From Labilithrix luteola (lineage in GTDB: Bacteria; Myxococcota_A; Polyangia; Polyangiales; Polyangiaceae), in contig JAMFST010001177.1 of NCBI GenBank assembly GCA_026225435.1, positions 1 to 20,729 of the forward strand: a stretch of 20,729 nucleotides of DNA, read 5' to 3'. Shown here piece after piece: positions 1-8,015 of this stretch. The first letter of the stretch is position 1, and each line of letters begins with the position of its first letter. Below the pieces are notes generated by a model. The model was not told the DNA's origin. It worked only from the letters and a program-made list of their open reading frames with translations, and did no database searches. Both the position numbers and the translations under genes were made by a program.

Positions 1-434
<434 letters not shown>

Positions 435-438
<4 letters not shown>

Positions 439-2603
439 GACGGGCGCGGACGGCGGCTGGCCTCGCGGTGCTCGTCGGGCTGGCCTGCCTCGTGGCGGTC
501 CCGGCACCGGCGCTGGCGCAGCGGCACCGTCCCGTTCGCGGCGTGGAGGCGAGCGAGCCGTCGCCGGACACCCCCATCGATCTGCGCGGGCGCTTCGGTC
601 TCGACCGGATCGAATCGCTGCTCGCGCGGGACGAGCCGGGTGCGGTGCAGAGGGCGATCGAGCGGGCGCGCGCCCTGGGCTCGCCCGAGGCGCTGGCGTT
701 GATCGCGCCGCAACGCGATCCGCTGGCGCACGTGCGCACCGACAGCCGCGCCGCCGTCGCCCTGGTGCGCGCGCTGGCCGAGCACACCGACGACACCGAC
801 GCGCGCCACGCTCTCGGCGCCGTGCTGACCCTCGCGGCAGGCGGTGGGCGGCGCGAGGACCGCTCGCCGATCGGCGGGAGCGACGCCGAGCGGTTCGAGC
901 TGGCGCGCGGCCTCGCGGCGATGGCGCTGGCGACCAGCCACGAGGCCGAGGCGAACGCGCTCCTCGATTCGGCACGCGAGGCTGCCGGACCGGCCGGTCG
1001 AGCGGCGACGGCGGCCCTTCGCGCGTACCCCGCGCAGCGAGCGCGCGACGACGGAATGGTGGCGGACGAGGCACGTCTCGCCCTGGCGGCGACGACCGGC
1101 GATCTGCGCGGGCTCGACGCGCTCACCAAGCAGCCGCTCACCGCACCGGCACCGATTACGGAGGATAAGCACCGCCCCAGCGAAGGCGCGCGCGCTCACC
1201 TGCTCGAGACGCTGGCCACCCTGGGCGATACCCGCGCGCTCACCCTCGCCCGCGCCGCGCGACACGACGAGTCGGCGCGGGTGCGGCTGGCGGCGACGCG
1301 CGTGCTCGCTGCCTTCGGAGACCCCGACGCCGACGCGGCCTGCGCCGACCTGGTGAAGGACGACGCCACCGTCAAGGACGGGATCGAGCTGGCCCGCGCG
1401 GTCGGCCGCCGCCGTACCGCAGACGCTTCGACGGATCGCGCCGCCAGGCTCGACCTCCTGAAGGCGGTCGCCGCGCGGCTGGCCGCTTCCTCCGACGTGG
1501 ACCTTCGCCGCGCCTGCGTCGACGCGCTCGGCGAGTTCCTGGCGCCCGAGGCGGTGGCGGCGATCGCCCCGTTCCTCGCCGATCCGGCGCTGGCGGTGGA
1601 CGCGGCCGAGGCGCTGGCCCGCTCGGCGCGTCCGGAGGCGATGACGGCGTTGCTCGCCTTTGCCCGCGCCTCCGCGCAGAACGCGCCGGACGGCACGCGG
1701 CTCGCCCTGCGTGCCGCCACGATGCGACACGCGCTCGGCGAGGATGTCAACGACCCGGAAGGGACGACCCGCGGCTTCATCGAGCTCGCCAGTGCGCTCG
1801 CCGCCGGACGGTCCGCCGAGGATCGCGCCGTCGCTCGCGCCTACCTCGTGGTCCTCGGGCGACTCGAACCGAACCTCGCGCTGGCCGACGACGCGGCCGA
1901 GGTGCGCCGCGCGGTCCTGGCCGTCTCCCCTTTCGATCGAGCGCTCACCGTCCACGCCGCCGCCACCGACGCCGATCCAGTGGTGCGCGCGCTGGCCTAC
2001 GCCCAGCTGGAGAACGAGGCGCCGGAGCAGGTGGCCACCCTCGAGCTCTGCCGCCGCCTGCGCGAAGGAGAGGTCGACGCCCCCCTGGCCGCCCGCGTCC
2101 TCGCCTCGCGCGCGACGATCAGCGACGAGCCGCTCCTCGCCTTGCTCCAGGCGTCCGACCCGCTGGTTCGCCGCGAAGCGGTGCGGGGCTTCGCCCGTTC
2201 GACGGCGCCGGACCGGAGCGGCCGCCTCGCCGAGCTGGCGCGGGACGAGCCGGACGTGGAGATCCGGCGCGCGGCCATCGCCGGGCTGGTCTCCCAGGAG
2301 GAGCCGAGCGCCGCGGCGGCCGACCTCCTCGCCACCAGCGCCCGCCTCGACCCGGATCCGCAGTGCCGTGCCCTCGCGAGCGGCGTCCGTCTCGCCGACG
2401 ACACCCGCGACGTGGCCTGGCTGCACTCCGACCGTCGCCCGGGCAACGTCCCCTACCAGGCGCTCCTGGTCACCACCGCGAGCGTCCGCGCGCTCGCCTT
2501 CGACGCGGACGGTGACGCGCTCGTGCTCGGGGTGTCCGCCGCGCCCAAGCAGCTTCGGCTTGCGCCCCGCGTCCCCTCATACGAGCCTGCCGCCGCGCAA
2601 TGA
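435..2603 (+). CDS. Secreted HEAT-repeat protein
   Basis: This is a 722-aa protein starting at GTG 435, whose TG is shared with the TGA of the gene before it. The frame stays open upstream to 162, but that part lies over the TSP3 gene and is Arg-rich nonsense. From 435 the protein opens with a textbook signal peptide: MRRAR, a hydrophobic core, and cleavage after APALA near residue 28. The mature part is almost wholly alpha-helical alanine/leucine-rich repeats of HEAT type, with recurring units such as ARVRLAATRVLAAFGD, DLRRACVDALGEF and DPLVRREAVRGFA. HEAT solenoids bind proteins, so a periplasmic scaffold is likely, but the partner is unknown. The stop overlaps the xseB start (ATGA). A secreted scaffold in one transcript with a nuclease subunit probably reflects compact packing and not shared function. 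Confidence 0.85.
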
Positions 2604-2881
2604 CGACCCTGGATCCTGCTGCCAAGCCGACCGCCGACAAGACCGCCGAGCCCACCTTCGAGGAGGCGGTCGCGCGTCTGTCGGAGATCGTCACGACGCT
2701 CGAGCGCGGCGAGCTCCCGCTGGAGGACTCGCTCCGCCTCTTCGAGGAAGGCGTTCGCCTCTCGCGCCTGTCGCAGACGCGCCTCGACCGCGCCGAGAAG
2801 GTCATCGAGCGCCTGCTCGCGGTCGACGCCGACGGCCGCCCGAAGACGGTGCCGTTCGAGACCACGCCCGACGAAGACTGA
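2600..2881 (+). CDS. xseB: Exodeoxyribonuclease VII small subunit
   Basis: This 93-aa protein matches XseB, the small subunit that assembles in several copies on XseA to form exonuclease VII, which degrades single-stranded DNA into oligonucleotides in the cytoplasm. Residues about 18-75 carry the family's two-helix hairpin: PTFEEAVARLSEIV, then LERGELPLEDSLRLFEEGV and the RLDRAEKVIERL helix. Family members are usually 70-90 aa, so the length is normal, with a short basic N-terminal extension. The ATG shares its last bases with the stop of the HEAT gene. xseA is not in the window. Transcription leaves the gene straight into the long inverted repeat at 2894-3020, which is a candidate 3' end. 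Confidence 0.95.
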   Translation: MTTLDPAAKPTADKTAEPTFEEAVARLSEIVTTLERGELPLEDSLRLFEEGVRLSRLSQTRLDRAEKVIERLLAVDADGRPKTVPFETTPDED

Positions 2882-2893
2882 TGGAGAGTTTTC

Positions 2894-3020
2894 GTAGAGG
2901 GCGACAGAAACCGCCGAGATGGCTGCAAAGCTAGGGAGGGCGAGGGAGCCGTACTTATGTACGGTGACCGATCCCGACCGACGATTTGCGGCCATCTCGG
3001 CGGTTTATGGCGCTCTCTAC
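2894..3020 (+). repeat. 127-nt imperfect inverted repeat (long hairpin) between convergent genes
   Basis: The outer arms are 2894-2929 and 2985-3020. They are 36 nt each, and 32 of 36 positions are complementary. Two of the four exceptions (2900/3014 and 2924/2990) become G-U pairs in plus-strand RNA but mismatches in minus-strand RNA, so the fold favours the xseB-direction transcript. The apex is a second perfect dyad, CCGTAC TTAT GTACGG, at 2949-2964. The sequence between arm and apex pairs only partly. The right arm covers the stop codon of the SH3 gene on the minus strand. There is no clean T-run on either side. Possible roles are a bidirectional terminator or mRNA-stabilising 3' structure, or a copy of a dispersed palindromic (REP or MITE-like) element. 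The fold is seen in the sequence; the role is open. Confidence 0.8.
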
Positions 3021-4009
3021 TTGCCGATGGCGCCGCGGTAGACCCAGCCTTCGCTGGAGAAGCCGCTGCCGTATTTCACGCGGTACCAGCCGTCCTGGCC
3101 GGCGGCGACGTGGATCTTGGTGCCGCGGGAGAGCCGCGCGACCACGCTTCCGGTGCGCGGGGTGTCGCGCACGATGGCCACGTCCCAGACGATCGCCGCC
3201 GCGGGCTCGTCGCCGGTCGAAGCTCCGGGGTCGGGAGCCGCCGGGGCTGCCGGCGTCGCTGCTGCGGTCGGCGCCGGGTTGGTCGAGACGGTGCCCGTCG
3301 TACCGGCGCTGCCGCCGCTGCTAGCCAGCGTGGTCGTGTACTGCACGGTGTACTTGGGCTGATCGTGGTGCAGCGCGCCGACGGTGAGCGCGTCGAGCTG
3401 CGCGTGCAGGCAGGTCGCGAGCGCGTCGTGATCCGGCACGGTCGACGACTTGCCGATCCCCGCGGTGATCCGGTTGGCGGCGAAGTCCACGCCGAGCACC
3501 ACCGACAGCTTGCCGCTCTGCCCGGCGGCCGCCGGACAGGTCGCGAGCTTGCGCAGGCGCGGCGTCACCAGGGCGTCGAGGCCGGCGAGCTCTCCGCACG
3601 CGCTCTGCCCCTTCTGCAGATCGCCGCCGGCGGTCCGGCAGCTCAGCACCATGCCGCGGTTCACGGTGACCAGTGGTCCCGCCGCGCCACCCGCAGCAGT
3701 CGCCGCGCCGGTCGCACCGGCCGAGCCCGCATCGTCGGCGGCAGCCGTCAGGCTCGCGGGGGCCGCTCCGCTCGCCGGATCACCGGAGCCGCTCGGCCGC
3801 GACGCCGCGGGGATCGACTCGGCCGGCGCGCTCGGCCCGAGGCGAACGCCGGCGAAGCGCGGCCAGGCGATCCCGACGGCGAACCCCACCACCGCGAGCA
3901 CCGCGACCTTGCCCCAGGCCGGCCGGTCGTCCTCGGCCGAAGGGACGCGCACCTCGGGGAGGTCACGCGAAGGTCCACGCGAGGATCTCGGATCCGGCAG
4001 CCCAGGCAT
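3017..4009 (-). CDS. Membrane-anchored SH3-domain protein
   Basis: This 330-aa protein has a short cytoplasmic N-terminus and one transmembrane helix at about 33-50 (WGKVAVLAVVGFAVGIAWP). A Pro/Ala/Ser-rich linker leads to a compact domain at about 115-225 with four cysteines (124, 138, 158, 200) that could form two disulfides. After a second low-complexity linker comes a bacterial SH3 domain at about 271-330 (VAIVRDTPRTGSVVARLSRGTKI, ending in GWYRVKYGSG and EGWVYRGAI). Bacterial SH3 domains of this kind usually bind cell-wall or surface ligands, so a periplasmic role at the envelope is likely. The middle domain was not recognised. It is last in the minus-strand run, 68 nt after the preceding gene; TAACAAT in that gap could be a -10 element of its own. 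Its stop lies inside the long inverted repeat. Confidence 0.8.
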   Translation of the reverse strand: MPGLPDPRSSRGPSRDLPEVRVPSAEDDRPAWGKVAVLAVVGFAVGIAWPRFAGVRLGPSAPAESIPAASRPSGSGDPASGAAPASLTAAADDAGSAGATGAATAAGGAAGPLVTVNRGMVLSCRTAGGDLQKGQSACGELAGLDALVTPRLRKLATCPAAAGQSGKLSVVLGVDFAANRITAGIGKSSTVPDHDALATCLHAQLDALTVGALHHDQPKYTVQYTTTLASSGGSAGTTGTVSTNPAPTAAATPAAPAAPDPGASTGDEPAAAIVWDVAIVRDTPRTGSVVARLSRGTKIHVAAGQDGWYRVKYGSGFSSEGWVYRGAIGK

Positions 4010-4077
4010 TTCCGCGAATTGTTACCACGCTCGCGCAGGACGGCCGAATCACCGGCGACGATTCGTGACGGAGCCGC

Positions 4078-4569
4078 CTACGGATTGAGCGTGAAGGCGA
4101 GGACCATGTTGCCGTCCTTGTAGTGCTGGCCGCCGATGAAGACGCTCTTCTTCTCCGGGACGGTCAGGTCGACGACCTTCGGCGCGCCCGTCCCCTGGTG
4201 AATCTCGGCGTGGAGGGTGAACCGGCCGGGCGCGTCCGGCTTCGGGCGCACCACCAGGTCGAGCGTCTCGCCGCCCGGCAAGGCCCGCTGGGTCGTCTGC
4301 CCGAAGGGGGCGGCGATGCGGATGTCCTCGAGCTTGGCGTACGAGTTGAACGAGCTCAGCGGCGGCTTGGTGAGCCGGTCGGTGAACGAGGCCAGCTGCG
4401 GATCGATGTAAGCATGGGGCGCCTGCGTGCCGTACATGGCGATCACCTCCACCGGCATGCCCGCCGCCGGCGCTTGTGCCGCGGCGTGACGCGGAGCGGT
4501 GACCAGCGCCGCTGCTGCCACGAGACCGACCGTCAGGAACGTGCGCCGCTGCTGCTTCATGGTGATCAA
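4078..4569 (-). CDS. Small secreted protein of unknown function
   Basis: The product is 163 aa from TTG at 4569, or 160 aa from ATG at 4560. The TTG has a good GAAGAGG ribosome site 6 nt upstream; the ATG has none at a normal distance, so the TTG may be used. A signal peptide follows (KQQRR, a hydrophobic stretch, cleavage near HAAAQ). The mature part is about 130 aa, mostly predicted beta strand, without cysteines, and ends FIGGQHYKDGNMVLAFTLNP. No family was recognised. It lies 49 nt after the anti-sigma gene in the same direction, so it may be a periplasmic member or target of that regulon. Nothing in the sequence shows what it binds. Confidence 0.75.
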   Translation of the reverse strand: MITMKQQRRTFLTVGLVAAAALVTAPRHAAAQAPAAGMPVEVIAMYGTQAPHAYIDPQLASFTDRLTKPPLSSFNSYAKLEDIRIAAPFGQTTQRALPGGETLDLVVRPKPDAPGRFTLHAEIHQGTGAPKVVDLTVPEKKSVFIGGQHYKDGNMVLAFTLNP

Positions 4570-4618
4570 GCCAAGCCTCTTCGCCGTCCCGTGTCCAGTC
4601 GTGGCGCGCGCGTGACGG

Positions 4619-5329
4619 TCATTGCGGCGGCTCTTCGATCCAGACGACCACGCTGGAGTTGGGATCGCCCGCGGGCGGATAGAAGACCGTCACGTCGTGC
4701 TCGCGCGCGTCGACGCCGTTGACCTCCACGTCGCCATGCGGACCGGCAGGAACAGCCGAACCGGCCGGAGCCGGCTGCGCCCCGAGCGCGAGCGCACTGC
4801 CCGTCGGCGCGGTCATCATCGCGCCCAGGCCCCCCATCGCGCCGGCCCGCTCCTTGGCGAGGTCCAGCTGCATCGCCATCGCCTGCTGCTGCTGGTCGAA
4901 CACCGCCGCGTGATCTTGCGCACGGACGACGAGGAGCGCCGCTGCCGCCACCGCCAGCGCCCCCACGACCGCGCCGATCTGCGTCCGCCGCGCCGCGCGG
5001 CGCTTGCGCTCCGCGTCGAGGCTCGTCACCTGCGGCAGCGAATCGTGCCGCTCGATGCGGATCACGTCGCGAGGGGCGTCGATCACCATCGGCTGGCGAG
5101 AGGAGACCTGCGCCTCGAGGTCCGTCGCGATGTCGAAGCGATCGGCGATCTTGTTGCCGTCGCGCTGGCTCTCGCGCGCCCAGTCACCGACGAAGCCGAG
5201 CTCCGCGAGCAGCGCGGCCGCCTCCGGCTTCGACTCGACGAGCTTCATCGCCTGCTCACGCTCGGCGCCGTCCAGCTCCCCGTCGGCGAGCTGCATCACG
5301 AGCATCTGCTGTTCGCGATCCAGGCTCAT
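4619..5329 (-). CDS. Membrane anti-sigma factor without zinc motif
   Basis: This 236-aa protein is placed as the partner of the sigma factor by position (its ATG overlaps the sigma stop as ATGA) and by architecture. The N-terminal helical part at 1-50 (QMLVMQLADGELDGAEREQAMKLVE) resembles the opening helices of anti-sigma domains. The HxxxCxxC zinc motif is absent, and the protein has no cysteine at all. One transmembrane helix lies at about 117-136 (IGAVVGALAVAAAALLVV), preceded by a basic stretch (ERKRRAARR) that sets the N-terminus in the cytoplasm. The periplasmic part at 137-236 begins with a Gln-rich helix, continues with a Gly/Ala/Pro linker, and ends with a small beta-rich segment (DVTVFYPP, SSVVVWIEEPPQ). 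Release could be by proteolysis of the periplasmic part, perhaps involving the neighbouring HtrA. That is inference. Confidence 0.75.
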   Translation of the reverse strand: MSLDREQQMLVMQLADGELDGAEREQAMKLVESKPEAAALLAELGFVGDWARESQRDGNKIADRFDIATDLEAQVSSRQPMVIDAPRDVIRIERHDSLPQVTSLDAERKRRAARRTQIGAVVGALAVAAAALLVVRAQDHAAVFDQQQQAMAMQLDLAKERAGAMGGLGAMMTAPTGSALALGAQPAPAGSAVPAGPHGDVEVNGVDAREHDVTVFYPPAGDPNSSVVVWIEEPPQ

Positions 5330-6231
5330 TCGTCGATTTCCTTCTCGAAGGTGGGCTCGTCGTGCTCGTCGTGCGCGTGCAAGTCGTCGTCTGCCTCGTC
5401 GTCCGAAGGTGCGGCCGAGTCCTGACGCTCATGAGCGTCCGCACGCGCTTTGCCGCCGTCCTTCGGCGGCGCGTGGCCGATCTGTTCCAGGTAGCAGTCG
5501 GCGAGCACCTTCTGCAGCTTCTGCCGGGCGTGGAAGAGGCGGCTCATGATGGTGCCTTTGGAGACGCCCATGACCTGGGCCATCTCCTCGTAACTGAGCC
5601 CGTCGACCTCGCGCAGGATGATGACCCCGCGGTGGTACGGCGGCAGCGCGTCGAGCGCGCTCTGCACGCGCGTGGCGATCTCCCGGCGGCGGACGACGTC
5701 GAGCGGGTCGGCCCCTTCGAGGCGCGCGAGCGTCGGGGCGTCGAAGCTCTCGTCTTGCTCGGTGCGCTGCTCGTCCAGCTCGGCGACGAGGCGCCCCGGC
5801 TTGCGCAGCAGATCGATGCTGAGATTGGTGATGATGCGATAGAGCCAGGTGAAGAAGCTCGAGGTGCCCTGGAAGTTGCCGAGCCCCTTGTGGACGCGGA
5901 GGAAGGCTTCCTGAACGAGCTCGCGGGCGTCGCTCTCCTCGCGCACCAGCGAGAACGCGAGCGCGAAGGCGCGGCGCTGATGCCGCTCCACCAGCTGGCG
6001 GAACGCCGCGGTGTCTCCTGCTTGCGCCTTCGCGATGAGCTCACGATCTTCCTCTGCCTCCCGCACTCGCGCCTGTTTGGCATTCGACGCGTCCACGGCG
6101 CGCGTATTCACGCCGCTCTGCGTTTGCGTGCCGCCAGCGTGAGGCATCGCGCCGGGGGGCGCCGGTGCGCGCGGGAGCGGATCGCGCTCCCGCGTCTGCG
6201 CACCACCGGGGGTTCGTTCCGCCAGGGCCAT
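5326..6231 (-). CDS. ECF-type RNA polymerase sigma factor with N- and C-terminal extensions
   Basis: This 301-aa protein holds a complete sigma2 region at about 62-145 (DTAAFRQLVERHQRRAFALA, then DARELVQEAFLRVHKGL and FFTWLYRIITNLSIDLLRK). Its sigma4 region lies at about 188-244 (LDALPPYHRGVIILREVDGL, then SYEEMAQVMGVSKGTIMSRL). It is therefore an ECF-like sigma factor that directs RNA polymerase to a specific regulon. About 60 residues precede sigma2 in a Pro/Gly-rich stretch with no fold, so the true start may be later, for example Met29; no convincing ribosome site marks either. After sigma4 there is a tail of about 55 residues rich in Asp, Glu and His (DDEADDDLHAHDEHDE), unusual for the family. 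The gene follows htrA by 19 nt and overlaps the anti-sigma gene. Confidence 0.93.
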   Translation of the reverse strand: MALAERTPGGAQTRERDPLPRAPAPPGAMPHAGGTQTQSGVNTRAVDASNAKQARVREAEEDRELIAKAQAGDTAAFRQLVERHQRRAFALAFSLVREESDARELVQEAFLRVHKGLGNFQGTSSFFTWLYRIITNLSIDLLRKPGRLVAELDEQRTEQDESFDAPTLARLEGADPLDVVRRREIATRVQSALDALPPYHRGVIILREVDGLSYEEMAQVMGVSKGTIMSRLFHARQKLQKVLADCYLEQIGHAPPKDGGKARADAHERQDSAAPSDDEADDDLHAHDEHDEPTFEKEIDE

Positions 6232-6250
6232 CGACGGCCAGGGTATCAGC

Positions 6251-7543
6251 TCAGGGGAAATTGCGCGGCTGTGCGTTTCGTTGACGCGCCGCGGGGGATT
6301 TCAGCGGCTGGAGCGTGGCCTTCACGTCGAAGAGCTTCCCGGCGCGGGACACCCGCAAGGTCACCGCTCGCCCCACACCGGCGGTGCTCGCCAGCCACTG
6401 CAGCTGCGAGGCGCGGTCGAGCGGCGTCCCTTCGAAGGCGATGATCACGTCGCCGGCGACGAGCCCAGCCTGGTCGGCGGCGCCGCCCGGCTCGAGCGCG
6501 TCGACGAGGATCCCCTTGTCGACCGTGATGTTGAGCACCTGCTTGTCCTCGGGCGCGAGCTCGCGCACCTCGTGGACCGAGATCCCGAGGCCGCTGCGGG
6601 TGAAGTGCCCGTCGCGCAGCAGCATCGGCAGGATCTGCTTCACCATGTTGACCGGGATGGCAAAGCCGATCCCCTGCGCGCCGCCGCCGCGGATGGCGGT
6701 ATTCACCCCGACCACCTCGCCGCGCAGGTTCAGCAGCGGGCCGCCGGAGTTGCCCGGGTTGATCGACGCGTCGGTCTGGAGAAAATTGTAATAGCCGCTG
6801 GGGTCGAGCGGCACGTCCTCGCGCGAGCGCCCCTTGGCGCTGACGATGCCCGCGCTGACCGTGTGCGACAGGCCGAACGGGTTGCCGATGGCGACGACCC
6901 AGTCGCCCACCTCGAGCCCGTCGGAGTCGCCCATCTTGAGCGGCGTGAGGTTCTTCGCGTCGATGCGGAGGACGGCGATGTCCGTCGGGGCGTCACGGCC
7001 GATCAGCTTCCCCGGCAGCTCGCGCTCGTCGGACAGCTTCACGGTGATCACGTCGGCGAGCTTGTCGTCCTCGGCGACGACGTGGTTGTTCGTGACGATG
7101 ATCCCGTCCTTGTCGATGACGAAGCCGGTGCCGAGCCCCTTGGTCTCGCGACGGCGCACGCGGCGCGAGAGGATGCCGCTCGGCTCCTCTTCCTCGCCGA
7201 TGGTGTTGATCGTCACCACGCTCGGATCGGCCAGCTTGGCGATGGGCGCGAAGCTGAGCGGCGCGTCCTGGTTGCTCAGCGCGAGACCGTTCACCGAGCC
7301 CTTCGACGCCGGGGCGGTGCTCAGCGGGCCAGGCGTCGCGGTGCTCTCGGTAGGCGTGGCGGTGTCACCGGCGACCGGCGTCGCGCCCGGAGGCAGCGGC
7401 GCGGTCGTGGCCGGCGGCGGCGAGTTGTCGCCCGTGGTGTCCGGGTCGCCGGTCCCCTTCCCCTTGAGCCGATCGCAGCCGCCGTTCGTCACCGTCAGCG
7501 CGAGCAGCGCCAGCAGCACCTTCGTCGACCGCTCCAGGCCCAT
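6251..7543 (-). CDS. htrA: HtrA/Deg-family serine protease with PDZ domain, probable lipoprotein
   Basis: This 430-aa protein degrades or refolds damaged envelope proteins. The N-terminus is a signal peptide ending TNGGC, so Cys23 may be lipidated; the lipobox is imperfect. A Pro/Thr-rich linker runs to about residue 85. The trypsin-like domain carries the catalytic triad His154 (VTNNHVV), Asp188 (PTDIAVL) and Ser266 (NPGNSGGPL), all intact. One PDZ domain follows at about 318-405, with GILVDALEPGGAADQAGLV and the GDVIIAFEG motif. One PDZ domain makes it more like DegS than DegP, but the lipoprotein anchor and linker differ from DegS, which has a transmembrane helix. An Arg/Glu-rich insert (GEEEEPSGILSRRVRRRE) sits just before the first beta strands, where HtrA proteases often carry their regulatory loop. 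Genes upstream (6-nt gap) and downstream (19-nt gap) imply one transcript with the sigma factor. Confidence 0.93.
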   Translation of the reverse strand: MGLERSTKVLLALLALTVTNGGCDRLKGKGTGDPDTTGDNSPPPATTAPLPPGATPVAGDTATPTESTATPGPLSTAPASKGSVNGLALSNQDAPLSFAPIAKLADPSVVTINTIGEEEEPSGILSRRVRRRETKGLGTGFVIDKDGIIVTNNHVVAEDDKLADVITVKLSDERELPGKLIGRDAPTDIAVLRIDAKNLTPLKMGDSDGLEVGDWVVAIGNPFGLSHTVSAGIVSAKGRSREDVPLDPSGYYNFLQTDASINPGNSGGPLLNLRGEVVGVNTAIRGGGAQGIGFAIPVNMVKQILPMLLRDGHFTRSGLGISVHEVRELAPEDKQVLNITVDKGILVDALEPGGAADQAGLVAGDVIIAFEGTPLDRASQLQWLASTAGVGRAVTLRVSRAGKLFDVKATLQPLKSPAARQRNAQPRNFP

Positions 7544-7549
7544 CGCCTT

Positions 7550-7825
7550 CTACTTTCCCTTTTCCTTGGTCACGCAGCGCATGCGCAGATCGTAGAGGAG
7601 CTGGGCCAGGAGCCGCTCCTCCTCGCCCGTGAGGTTCCCCTTCGTCTTCTCTTCCATCATGGTGAGAAGATCGATGGTGTGGCGCGCGGCCTCGAGATCC
7701 GGCTCGATCTTCTGCGTGTCGGGGTGCGGTGCATCTCCGAGCTGGACGAGCGCGGAGTGCGACAGCGACAGCACGAAGGTCGAGAAGTCGACGCCCGGTT
7801 CGTTGGACTGCGCATTGTCGCTCAC
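7550..7825 (-). CDS. DUF1844 family protein
   Basis: This 91-aa protein matches the DUF1844 family in its main features: VDFSTFVLSLSHSALVQLG near the N-terminus, then EPDLEAARHTIDLLTMMEEKTKGNLT and a C-terminal helix EERLLAQLLYDLRMR. The family is small, helical and of unknown function, and is widespread in Myxococcota and related phyla. It lacks a signal peptide and transmembrane helix, so it is cytoplasmic or peripheral. The start is a GTG whose bases overlap the stop of the 63-aa gene (GTGA), which argues for coupled translation and a fixed ratio between the two. It is followed by htrA after 6 nt. Confidence 0.88.
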   Translation of the reverse strand: MSDNAQSNEPGVDFSTFVLSLSHSALVQLGDAPHPDTQKIEPDLEAARHTIDLLTMMEEKTKGNLTGEEERLLAQLLYDLRMRCVTKEKGK

Positions 7826-8013
7826 GATCCCTCGCGACCTCCCAGGGCCGGCTGCGGCAGCGTCACCGTGTCGACCTGGTCTTCGAGATCCGGGAGCGCC
7901 TCGTGGATCTTGGCGACGTCCTTCTCCGTGAGGGTGCCGTTGCGCAGGTTGCGCTCACGCACGCGGATGTCGAGATCCCAGGGGTTCAGCTTGGTCGTCG
8001 TCGTGTCGGTCAT
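7822..8013 (-). CDS. 63-aa conserved-looking cytoplasmic protein, function unknown
   Basis: This small protein starts at ATG 8013, two bases after the slyD stop. A strong AAGAAGG ribosome site, located within the end of slyD, lies 6 nt upstream. The sequence has the look of a real conserved domain: a Thr-rich start, then LNPWDLDIRVRERNLRNGTL, TEKDVAKIHEALPDLEDQV and a Pro-rich end. Two amphipathic helices joined by a turn are likely. There is no signal peptide, cysteine or transmembrane helix. It overlaps the DUF1844 gene by 4 nt, so the two may act together. I do not recognise a named family. Confidence 0.8.
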   Translation of the reverse strand: MTDTTTTKLNPWDLDIRVRERNLRNGTLTEKDVAKIHEALPDLEDQVDTVTLPQPALGGREGS

Positions 8014-8015
8014 GA

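Noticed and set aside
2957..4123. 388-aa plus-strand open frame
   Set aside because: It is antisense to the SH3 protein gene and starts inside the apex of the long hairpin. It has Arg/Gly-rich composition and no domain.
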